Source: Spongospora subterranea f. sp. subterranea
Taxonomy: Eukaryota > Endomyxa: Phytomyxea > Phytomyxea > Plasmodiophorida
Assembly (NCBI GenBank): GCA_049724395.1
Contig: JAUGWO010000140.1
Location: 62,001 to 126,000, forward strand
DNA: 64,000 bases
Direction: 5' to 3'
Shown here: in pieces, positions 19,844 through 28,317 of the stretch
Position numbering within the stretch: position 1 is the first letter of the stretch
Layout: each line of letters begins with the position of its first letter
Notes under the pieces: model-generated
Databases searched by the model: none
Told to the model about the DNA's origin: nothing
Seen by the model: only the letters and a program-made list of their open reading frames with translations
Translations under genes and position numbers: made by a program

Positions 19844-21750
19844 CTGCAGCATATCCTGGGGCGGTATCCTCCTGAATTTCCGATACCGGCACGCCCTCCG
19901 AGTATCAAAGAATGTCTCAAAAGCTCAAAAAAAGACGTCATGGATCGTGAAAACGCAATGATTTTAGATCGTGGAATTGGGACTTTGGCCGATGAAATTT
20001 CCGCCCATGAGTTTGGCAAACTCGCCAAGCATTATTGGGAATTGGACAGCGAGGAGGGTCTGAAACAGCGGACAGATTATCTGTTATCTTTCGCTCTGAC
20101 GTGCCAGGAGCGACAATCTTCGATGACTCAAGTTATCGGAGATTGGACATAAATTCTTCCCCGGCGAAGGTGTCAGTGGCGCTCATCTTCTGCGTACTGT
20201 GTGGCGAAGGTCGAAGAAAAACCAGTTTGGAAAAGTGCAACAGAATGCGTTGATGCGTCATTCATCAGTGAGTTTGTGCCCTTTCGGAAGCTTGTCTTTG
20301 TATTTCTTCTTTCGATTTCAAGTTCGGGGCGATCCTTGGCCTGATCTTTCTGGAGCAAGCCGTTGCTACAACCTATTCGTTTTGCCGAATGGTATCCATT
20401 CAGATAAGCCGATGACATACACCAAACGGTATGAAGCCATCAAGGCCGCTCAAGCTTCGCTCGGTCTGGCCATCACAACGAAAACGCAGATGGGTCGAAA
20501 GGGCGGCGCGTCCATGGGCGAAAATTTGGGTGCAAGTGAAGCCTCTGTTGACAAGAATGGCCACTGGCAAGTACGTTCGCGTGGCGGAGCCTACACAAAC
20601 AACGTCATCCCATGGGAATGCGTTCGGGTTTTGGCAGGGTTCTCTGCCGATCCTAAACAGTATTACCTGCCACGAGCTCTGTTGGACCCGCCGGAACATT
20701 TTCGAAAGTTGGTGTTTCCCGGTGAGTTGCATCGTTGTTATCGTCCGGCGTTAGAAAGACGGAGATTGCAGGACAAAGCTTTCTCAGCTTGCTAGATCAC
20801 ATGCGAACAGTCATCCTACAAGATTCTGCTATTCTAATAGCTGATGAGGATCATTCATCTCATGCAATATGGCAACATCCGATATTCTCTTCAGAGGCGT
20901 TCACGACCTTTGCTGCTGAGCTGTCCGGCAAGATCTCTTCCACCGTAACCCCGTCGACGATCGAAGTCTTGCGAGCGTTGCCAGCCGTCGGCAGTCATCT
21001 ATGCGAGCTGGTTCATGCGAGCGCTGTTCATTCGCGATCAATATCTTGTCTTGACCAGAAGTTCGACCAGAAGATCCAGCAAGTGAACGAGGACGTGAAC
21101 AAAAATTTGCTAATGATCCGCAACGAATGTCTAAAGTGATGGCGTCCACTTTAACTGGACTGGGAAATTGTATGTCGACACAGGTATGGGCGGATCAACT
21201 GCATGATTTCTGAAAACCATACTAAGAGAAGTATTGATGGTAACCACAGGTTGGATCGGCTGCGAGCGCAGATGCTGTCGCTGTCGCGAGTCGTCCTTCC
21301 GAATCGCTTCATTTTGACATGAATGGCAATGCCGATTATATCATCGAGCCGGCTGTCATTGTTCCTGACCCGGCTGTTGTTGTCCCGTTCCGAATGAACA
21401 GATCTGTGACGACGGTGCACGATGCATGGAAGGAATGGAAATACGGCGGTATTTCCATGGACAACGTCGTTGTACCGCCGATGGAAGAGCTGGAATCGCG
21501 TCCTGGCAAGAAGTGGCGAGGTGCCAAGAGCTCTGCGGAAGGGAAGTTTTTTTCTAGACGAAAACCTCTATTTGATGCTGTTGACGACTTGATCAAGGAG
21601 GGATTTAGCGAATCCGACGCGTTGAAGTTGCTCGACGACCTATGCGTTGCCAAATGTCATACGCTTCGGAAGCTTTGCGATCAGATTGCTATACGCTACG
21701 GCATCTGGGACAGAGCTCGTTGCTTTTCTAGTAGCCTTACAGCAATATAA
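19844..21750 (+). pseudogene. Crypton-type tyrosine recombinase with GCR1_C domain, frameshifted
   Basis: In order: an N-terminal region ending FGKLAKHYWELDSEEGLKQR then TDYLLSFALT; a core domain like Ndc10 domain II/DUF3504, with KNQFGKVQQNALMRHSSVSLCPFGSLSLYFF, CYNLFVLPNG, TKTQMGRKGGASMGENLGAS, GHWQVRSRGGAYTNNVIP and YYLPRALLDPPEHF; then RTVILQDSAIL; a coil (FDQKIQQVNEDVNKN); and a C-terminal GCR1_C DNA-binding domain (TVHDAWKEWKYGG, KKWRGAKS, KFFSRRKPLFDAV). The typical 'K.TH.GR' catalytic box reads KTQMGR, so the His is Gln; the GHW and the Tyr of GAYTNNV are present. The frame must change near 20113 (Q/ERQ) and near 20215 (an AAAAA run). I read this as a decayed Crypton, a fungal DNA transposon that moves by tyrosine recombinase, unless the frameshifts are sequencing errors. 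Confidence 0.75.
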
Positions 21751-22485
21751 CCTATAAAGATACTAACTTTGACCGTTTCGTTTGAATGATGTGTGGCTGC
21801 CGGTGCTCGTCGACTTTATACTAATGTAAAGTAGGGGAACTCGAAGTAAATAACATATTCTTTTAATATTCGAAAATAGAACGCCAGGTACAGTAAAACT
21901 TCTATCCTATCGGATCGCGGCATCCATAAAACGGCTTTCTATTGGAACGAGTTCGATAGATGGGGAGTGGCATCGGCAATGTGGGCGCGAGTGTGAACGG
22001 ATCGCATTTATCGTAAAGACGTTGACGCGTGGGCGATCTGACCAAGCCTGATTTATCCTAGAGAATCTGGACATTAGCCGGACACGATGTGGGCATTAAC
22101 AGAGCAGTCGACAGAGACGTCAAGCGAAGTAGGCCTGCGCCGCCTGGCAGAATGCTCTCCAGAGGCTGGTGAACTGCGCATGGGGGGCGTTAACGACAGC
22201 CCCCGGGATCCAAGCGAATTTTATTTCCAATAAAAATGACCAGGCGTAATTTTATTTGAAATAAAATTCGAATTCGGTCACCCTTGGTCACCCTCCCCAG
22301 TCAGAATGGCCGTGACCGACCTGCCCGCGCCACAGTCACAGGTGTGACCACAAGGTGACCAGGAAAATTTCATTTTCTATTCAGTTGATTTTCCGAACTA
22401 AATACAGTAGATAACTTCAAGCTACCGAGGACACCGTACCGCCAATTTTTTCTATTTTTCATTTTTCAAAATCAACTTCTGTTCA
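21751..22485. other. non-coding stretch in transposon island
   Basis: No conserved frame. At 21892 a sequence cagtaaaacttctatcc recalls the CAGTA..ACCTCTAT termini of pogo/Tigger-like elements, but no matching inverted end was found. At 22216-22274 two close versions of an aattttatt..aataaaatt palindrome occur. Nothing here is a confident feature. Confidence 0.3.
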
Positions 22486-22695
22486 ATGAGTGGTCTCCCT
22501 GCATGGTTCCAGCAATCAAGCCACTCTAGACAAACTTCTCTCAAAAAACGTTCAACGCCAACCAAAAAGAGGCAAGGCCCTGGCGATAAGTTCGAAACAA
22601 ACGCCTCATCGCTCCAACGCAAAGCCCAAACAAAACTTACCTTTTTCAAAAAGGCAAATCCGGCAAAACGAACAGCGCGAAAAGGAAGAAAATGA
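22486..22695 (+). CDS. small basic ORF, unrecognised
   Basis: A 69-codon ATG frame reading MSGLPAWFQQSSHSRQTSLK and ending KANPAKRTARKGRK. It is rich in Lys/Arg/Ser/Gln, with a QTKLTFFKKA stretch that is only superficially like a PCNA-binding box (spacing is one short). It lies between repeats and may not be a gene. Confidence 0.2.
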   Translation: MSGLPAWFQQSSHSRQTSLKKRSTPTKKRQGPGDKFETNASSLQRKAQTKLTFFKKANPAKRTARKGRK

Positions 22696-22798
22696 AGCTT
22701 CGTCGGCTTCATAAATCCTTCATTTATCCACAGTACGAGCTATTATCAACCTATGTACCACAAATCTGCCGGAGTGTCCGGTTCTTCAGTAGTTCAAA

Positions 22799-23350
22799 GG
22801 ACCGGGTTCTGCAATCACTCAAAGTATCCGGAAAGTAACTAAAAGCGTTATGTTTAATTTATTAGACATCGAACGTTAAGGTGGTGTCGAGGCACGTGCA
22901 TAAGAGAGGTGAATCAACGGTGGGCAGCGTTTTCCTGTAGTAACACGGCTTGTGTTTCCGTGATGTTGGAAGAACTGCTTAGCGAAAGAATGTTCTTGTT
23001 TCTGTTAAAGACCTTGTGAATTTGCAGATTCGCTTGATTGGTCCAAGGAAGTTTTACGTAAGATTTCTTTTCCAGGTCGATCAATCAAGCGAATCTGCAA
23101 ATTCCTTGTGGTCTTTAACAGAAACAAGAACATTCTTTCGCTAACAGTTCTTCCAACGTCACGGAAACAACGAATCCAAATTTGTGGTGTTACTACAAAT
23201 TCTTTCGCTAAAACGCTGGAAACCGTTGATTCAGGAAAACCTGTCTTATGCACGTGCCTCGACACCACCTTAACGTTCGATGTCTAATAAATTAAACATA
23301 ACGCTTTTAGTTACTTTCCGGATACTCTGAGTGATTGCAGAACCCGGTCC
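22799..23350. mobile_element. 552-bp foldback palindrome (MITE-like)
   Basis: The element starts ggaccgggttctgcaatcac and ends with its near reverse complement gtgattgcagaacccggtcc. The arms run to a short centre around 23037-23080 and pair for most of their length (for example tgcacgtgcctcgacaccac at 23250 against the complement at 22885), with scattered mismatches and small gaps. A frame on the minus strand (23005-23268) is a by-product of the palindrome. A PIF/Harbinger-like transposase remnant begins about 200 bp downstream, which could have mobilised it. I did not find a clean target-site duplication. Confidence 0.75.
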
Positions 23351-23529
23351 TAATCGGGTTATTCCCTCCTTCATTCAAGCTAAACATAAGCTTTCGTGAA
23401 AACGCTTCCTTTCACAGATCCTTCAGAAGCCAACAATGAACTTGCATTTCTGATCGACCTGGAAAAGAAAACGCCAGCAAATTTGGCAAGAGAATGATAT
23501 TGCAGAAGGCAAGTTGTTTTTTGACATGT

Positions 23530-23958
23530 GTAGGACAAACCGAAAGATTGCTTCATGGTCCTGTGCAAGGGGGCTCGCGTCCAGGCCGGGCTCCAAACGC
23601 AGATCGTGATCACGAAGGCGGACATCGACGAATCTTTGAGGAGAAACTGAACGCTATCATGACTGCATGCATTATTCTTCACAATATGAGAGTCGAAGAC
23701 GAAAGGGGAAATGAAGAATCTGGTTTAGATTGCGATTACGATATCGGTGCTGCAGGAACTCGCAATCGCGTTCGTCAGCATCAACAAGAACAGCCTGACT
23801 TGATTACCATTGAAGAGCCTACAGATATTGAACTTTACCCTACGTCGTTAACCGCCATAATCAGTTCAATGCACGAAGCTCGCGACAAAACGACATATTT
23901 TCAAAGGCAATCAGATATCAGTTCAATATCTGTACGCTCTTCAATGGTAATCAAGTAG
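23530..23958 (+). pseudogene. PIF/Harbinger-like transposase, C-terminal remnant
   Basis: The frame carries NADRDHEGGHRRIFEEKLNA, IMTACIILHNMRVEDERG and a trailing acidic region (GLDCDYDIGAAG). The 'iMtaCiILHNMivEdEr' block is the typical C-terminal end of the DDE domain in plant/oomycete/fungal PIF-Harbinger-type transposases, just after the final catalytic acidic residue. Upstream catalytic Asp motifs are missing in any frame, so it is truncated at the 5' side. Stops at TAG 23958. Confidence 0.6.
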
Positions 23959-24600
23959 TCAGGCTGTTCACCATACGCTTTTTGCTGCGGTTCGAGTCGA
24001 TTGTCCTCCCATTGCTCACTAATGATTGTATAAGAGAGCGATCTATGTTAAGTCAAGTAATTTACCTCGGCAGCCCAACTATAGCTGTGTTTGAAAACAA
24101 TTTTTTACAAAGAATCTCTATAATTCGACATCCGCAGAAGACACCATTTGAAAACATTTTCAATGGTTGCTTCGCGGAAAAGATATGAGCTAGGGGAGAT
24201 GAACAGCTTTAATACCAAGCAGTCATTCCCATAATTTCACGACTTTGGCAACGGATTTACGGAACTCCTTCCTGCGAGAAGCAACCGAAAGAGACGACGG
24301 TTGACACTTGTGATAGCCAAAAAGTCCCAAAATAAATTCCATCAAAGCGCTGATTTGCCGACCGGCAAGGCCAATATCAAGAAATTAACGGCGCCCGTTC
24401 TATCATTATGGAAGCGCATTGCAGCAACATTGAGTAAGAATTGCACAGCCAAGTCTGAACGGGCGGCCTACCGGTATTGAGCTACAGCGCGGCCAATCAC
24501 TTTCGCCATAGCCGGTCGGTAGGGCCGCAGTGGTAGAGAGATCAGACCAAGGGTAGGGGGTTTAGTGTAGAGTAGTCGTACTGTAGTAGGAGGGTGACAC
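23959..24600. other. intergenic, no gene seen
   Basis: About 640 bp after the transposase remnant. Open frames are short and AT-rich. The promoter of the PIH1D2-like gene should lie in its distal part; a run around 24520-24600 is rich in 'gtag' pentamers without clear periodicity. Confidence 0.35.
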
Positions 24601-24640
24601 TTTGCTGGCCGCGTACCAACATGAAGGCAACAAGTAAAGG

Positions 24641-25418
24641 TTGGTCCAGCATAAGCAACTGTTGATCAAGGGCTTACTTTCGCTGATAGCGGAGTTCAAA
24701 CAGACGGTTGATCATTTATGGTCTTTCCTTGATGAACTGGCGCAGTCGGATCCTGCAGCTTATAAAGAATTCATATCGAAACAAATGAAAGAAAACGCTC
24801 CTAGCAAATCTGTATTACCAAAGCAACCATGCCCTCCCCAGTCTCGCGAAAGTAAAACAACGCCTTCGATTTTCCTCCCGTTCAAGTCATCATTAAATGG
24901 TGTTAAAATGGCGTCCGAGAGTGATGATAGCGTTGAAGGCAAACGCCCCGATAACTCCGCTCAAACCAAAGAGCTTAGGACAGAAATTATTATGCCTTAT
25001 TCGTCTTCACAGTTCTCAGCGTCCGAGAAAGCGAATTCTCAAAAAAAGGGAAAAAAGTCTCTTGTTCAGGAAGTGAAAACCATTCCGGAATATACGATAG
25101 AGCAACTGGACGGCGGTATAGTTGTCAAAATTAGCCTCCCTCTTCTGGTATCTTATTCGGTTTCAGTTGAAACTCAACAGTCTAATGTGATAATACAGGA
25201 TAATATTCGCGATGTCACTGTCGACATTGGCTCGCAAGATCTAACACTGGATTCACCTGAATATCACGCGCAGGTCTTATTTCAGGAGAGACGATTTGCG
25301 AGTTGTACGTAGCTAACCCGTTTATGATCAGATCTCATTCCCTCTCGTGGTCAATAGCGATGATTACGTCGCCCGATGGTTTAGGAAAGGTCGTCGATTG
25401 GTTATCGGCAGATTGTAA
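24641..25418 (+). CDS. PIH1D2-like dynein-assembly/R2SP factor
   Basis: The N-terminus KGLLSLIAEFKQTVDHLWSF / LDELAQSDPAAYKEFISKQM is the hallmark opening of PIH1D2 ('FWnlLDdLAqsDPegYekFIqqQlkE'). A Ser/Lys-rich linker follows, then a CS-like beta domain: PEYTIEQLDGGIVVKISLPL, SYSVSVETQQSNVIIQ and VTVDIGSQ. An intron (CAG|GTCTTATT ... GATCAG, about 25271-25332) leads to the last exon, ISFPLVVNSDDYVARWFRKG then RRLVIGRL, TAA at 25418. PIH proteins link HSP90/R2TP-like complexes to assembly of axonemal dyneins and other machines, so this supports a flagellated organism. The central PIH1 domain is much shortened relative to animal PIH1D2. No ATG is found at the ORF start, so a short 5' exon (perhaps ATG at 24621) is missing from the model. 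Confidence 0.65.
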
Positions 25419-25577
25419 ATAAAGCTAAGTAACATTTCAACACGTACCACGTTTCCAACACCAATCAAGTCATACGCACCGGCCGCTGCTCAGTCACGAT
25501 TGTGATTTTGTCCGACTGTCCGCACCGCAGCTTTAATCTGATCATTATTCAGATTGAGTTTGGCCATTCGTTGAATA

Positions 25578-25924
25578 ATGAGCTTGCCCGCCACCAATAA
25601 AGGTATCAAACTATTGGTTCTCCATTTCCTATAGACAACTTATCGCGACCGCGTTGTTTTATAGTTCTCCTTTATCTCCATGCTGGGCCTAACACGCCAA
25701 TCCTAAAAGCTGGGAAAATTCGTATTAGTCGTAACTCCCAGTTTTCGTCGATCCACACTTATATTCGTGCTCAGCTGCGCTGTAAGGAGCAGGATAATCT
25801 CTTTCTCTACTGTTCTGCTGCATTTTGTCCTACTCCAGATGCTGTTATTGGCGATTTATTTGACTGCTATTCGGTCAACAACCAACTTCACATTCATTAT
25901 TGCTTAGCTGATACATGGGGCTAA
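25578..25924 (+). CDS. ATG12: autophagy ubiquitin-like protein ATG12
   Basis: Ubiquitin-like modifier conjugated to ATG5; the conjugate acts as E3 for ATG8 lipidation. The sequence has FIVLLYLHAGPNTPILKAGK, IRISRNSQFSSIHTYIRAQL, DNLFLYCSAAFCPTPDAVIGDLFDC and ends HYCLADTWG, the obligatory C-terminal Trp-Gly of ATG12 (stop TAA at 25922-25924). The short N-terminus MSLPATNKD comes from ATG 25578 across a very small intron (GTATCAAAC...CCTATAG, about 32 nt) that is needed because the unspliced frame hits TAG. The exposed C-terminal Gly requires no processing, as is usual for ATG12. Total about 105 residues, compact but complete. Confidence 0.85.
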
Positions 25925-26132
25925 TTCGTAGAAGGAATTGCGTCATTGATGATTTTATACTTAGGGAGATCGTCTGTGCAGAGGATAGAGTGACGTCATC
26001 GCTGACGAGGGCACGCGTTATGCAATATTTGGCGAGTAATCAGTTATTCATTTCTGAAGTTATCATCATACTACAAGCAAATAGCTGTCCTCGACAACAA
26101 CTAATAGCATTACTTCTATCGTGAGTAATTCG

Positions 26133-26366
26133 ATGCCCGCCAAAGCTCGCAAAGTGGCAGGTGCACGACACGGTGAACATCGCCCTGCCCATGCTCATCA
26201 TCCAGTTCAAGGTTGCGAGCCAGAGCCGAAACTTTCTTACTACGAAGATAACGACATGATGTCAAAGCATCTCCAGCACCAAGCAGATTTGAAGCGCCAA
26301 GCTCACGATCGTCCAGCTGGAAAAAACCTTCACACCTCTCCCCGCAATTCCAAGCAATTTCCGTAG
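26133..26366 (+). CDS. small His/Lys-rich protein, unrecognised
   Basis: A 77-residue frame from ATG 26133: MPAKARKVAGARHGEHRPAH, then an acidic KLSYYEDNDMM and a basic tail HQADLKRQAHDRP ending SPRNSKQFP. Disordered throughout. The 'aH.rp....h.SpR' tail is loosely reminiscent of the DAP/DAPL autophagy-repressor family, but this is weak. It follows ATG12 by 200 bp on the same strand. Confidence 0.4.
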   Translation: MPAKARKVAGARHGEHRPAHAHHPVQGCEPEPKLSYYEDNDMMSKHLQHQADLKRQAHDRPAGKNLHTSPRNSKQFP

Positions 26367-26545
26367 TTGTAATACACCAATGACAAAGATTACTGTAAAT
26401 TCCCTATATCCAGCTATCAGAGCCCACGTTTTTGATTGTCCACCTGGGATTAGCTATGTGTCTTCTACATCGTGTTGTCAGTAAGCGATCACACGTCATC
26501 TAGTTGTTTGAATTTCTGTGTACAGTACTCTTCTTAAGAAGCACG

Positions 26546-26788
26546 TTAATACAAGAATCGTACGAAGAGGGTTCGAGCAGTGGCGCAAGATGGCTCCAAA
26601 AGGTTTGCAATCACCTCAGTTTGAGGCAAACACTGCAACAACTCTTCGACAAAAATCGCACCGTTTTTTGTGACAACGGAAGCAGGTTCCCATGTGCCAT
26701 CACCTAATTCAAACCTTATCATGCATTTAATCATTGGTTTATCAAGCTTCGAGATCAAAATGCCAAATTGGGGCATCGCAGATTTCAA
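26546..26788 (-). CDS. unrecognised ORF
   Basis: Minus-strand frame with ATG at 26788 reading MKSAMPQFGILISKLDKPMI, RFELGDGTWEPASVVTKNGA and LLQCLPQTEVIANLLEP. Composition looks like folded protein but I know no family. It may be one exon of a small gene; no clear splice partners were found. Confidence 0.3.
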   Translation of the reverse strand: MKSAMPQFGILISKLDKPMIKCMIRFELGDGTWEPASVVTKNGAIFVEELLQCLPQTEVIANLLEPSCATARTLFVRFLY

Positions 26789-26901
26789 AATCCTGATACA
26801 GGCGCCGCGCTCTTATGAAGTTGATTCACCTTCTTTTACTTTCCGTTCAAGGACACAATGACTCAATTCACACGGAACCATTAATCCTAAACTGCTTCAC
26901 A

Positions 26902-27228
26902 ATGCGGTTCATTTTGTTGGTTTTGATGCTGATTTTTGCAAGATGCTGCCACTCACTTGGGTATGAATACGGCCATGGAGGAGGATTCAATGACAATTAT
27001 TACGATCAAGATGAACACAACCATAACGAACTCGAACATGATAGGTAACTATATAATCTCTGAGCGGCTTTAACATCATGCAATGATCGTTGCCGTTTTA
27101 GGCATTCTCACCATCATCACGATCATGTCCATGCAGACCATGATCATCACGTTCACAATAGTGGTCATGGCACTGCTCCAGGCGCTTCCATGCAACACAA
27201 CTCAATTTTCAGCGGAATATTCCACTAA
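26902..27228 (+). CDS. secreted histidine-rich small protein
   Basis: Starts MRFILLVLMLIFARCCHSLG, a classic signal peptide (charged start, hydrophobic core, likely cleavage near residue 17-20). The mature part is about 70 residues: GYEYGHGGGFNDNYYDQDEH then NHNELEHDR, an intron (27045-27101) and HSHHHHDHVHADHDHHVHN, ending SGIFH. More than a quarter of the mature residues are His and many are Asp/Glu, which suggests secretion-pathway or extracellular binding of Zn, Cu or Ni. The splice phase is exact (AG|G = Arg). No Cys in the mature part. Specific metal and role are unknown. Confidence 0.65.
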
Positions 27229-27431
27229 TGCTAAAAATTAATGGTCGAATTCAAAAAAAAATAGTAAACCGGTTGTTAAATTCCCCTTAATTGTATTCTT
27301 TCTCCAAACTGTTAAAACAATTTTTGCCGTTTGCATTGTCCTATTTCTGGGTAAAGGACATTTTGGTTGGATAACACAGTTTTCCAAATAAAATCAAGCC
27401 AAGTAAACAACAGAATACTCAATTAGTCAAA

Positions 27432-27898
27432 ATGTTGACCAAGTTGGCGATACCTACTCCGGCACTATCACACAGTAGTTTCAACAAACTTATTACGTTT
27501 TGGGCAACAGAAAATTTCTCCCCGAGCGTCGACAAGTTGAGAGACATGATGAAGGGACATCCGCCCACAATTGACCGAATCCTGATGAGCAATGCAACAT
27601 GCTCTCTGCTGCTGATGTGATCAGGCGAAGATGTTTCATTTTAGAAGCGTTCATTTTGATAGATAAGCTGTTTCTTGTTCGTCATGTGCCAAGCGATTGC
27701 CGATCCAATGAACTGGAATCGATTGATTCTAGAAATAGACGATATCGAGAACAAATGGATCGTTTTGTCAAATCAGTTCCGTTGCACGTTTCCGTTAAGC
27801 GTGACAAGCGAAGAGCATCCAATATTGAACACGGATTGTGCATCCTCAGACTAACACGCAACGCCAACCACTCTTTGGGGATACCTACTCTTAACTGA
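27432..27898 (+). CDS. unrecognised small gene
   Basis: Two adjacent frames may be exons of one gene: 27432-27617 (MLTKLAIPTPALSHSSFNKL, then WATENFSPSVDKLRDMMKGH and IDRILMSNATC) and 27600-27898 (NELESIDSRNRRYREQMDRF, VPLHVSVKRDKRRAS). The join is not clear. Neither part resembles a known family. Confidence 0.3.
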
Positions 27899-28317
27899 TG
27901 GATAATTACCCCCTACTCTGCTTAACACAACTCTACAACTACTTCGGACCGTCAGGCTGGAACAGTATAAATTTCAATCGATTTATTTTGAAAACGCAAT
28001 GGACCATACTGTGATGTTGTGGTACAAAATGCGTGCGTCGTTGCTGATGGCGTAGCGATAAAGAAATAGATGTTCCCAGAGACTTTAGCGATTGAGTCAC
28101 AACTTAGTCAAATAAATTTCAGACAATGTCTGCAGCCTTGTGGAAACACGTGGCCATTTCCCATTGCCCATCGCCCAACTATCGCCCATCTGATGGTATC
28201 CTGAACCATAACATACAGAGAGTAACGCAGGTGTATATACCATTAACTGAACATATATATCTCACTTTGGTATACATATCTCGATTTCAACAAGGGGTTT
28301 ATGCCAATTCACACATA

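Noticed and set aside
20173-20732. Two minus-strand ORFs opposite the Crypton
   Set aside because: Shadows of the well-supported plus-strand recombinase frame.
22641-22670. PCNA-interaction (PIP) box QTKLTFF in a small ORF
   Set aside because: Spacing is one residue short of Qxx(I/L/M)xx(F/Y)(F/Y), and the ORF lies among repeats.
23005-23268. Minus-strand ORF of 87 codons
   Set aside because: It lies across the centre of the foldback palindrome and has no family resemblance.
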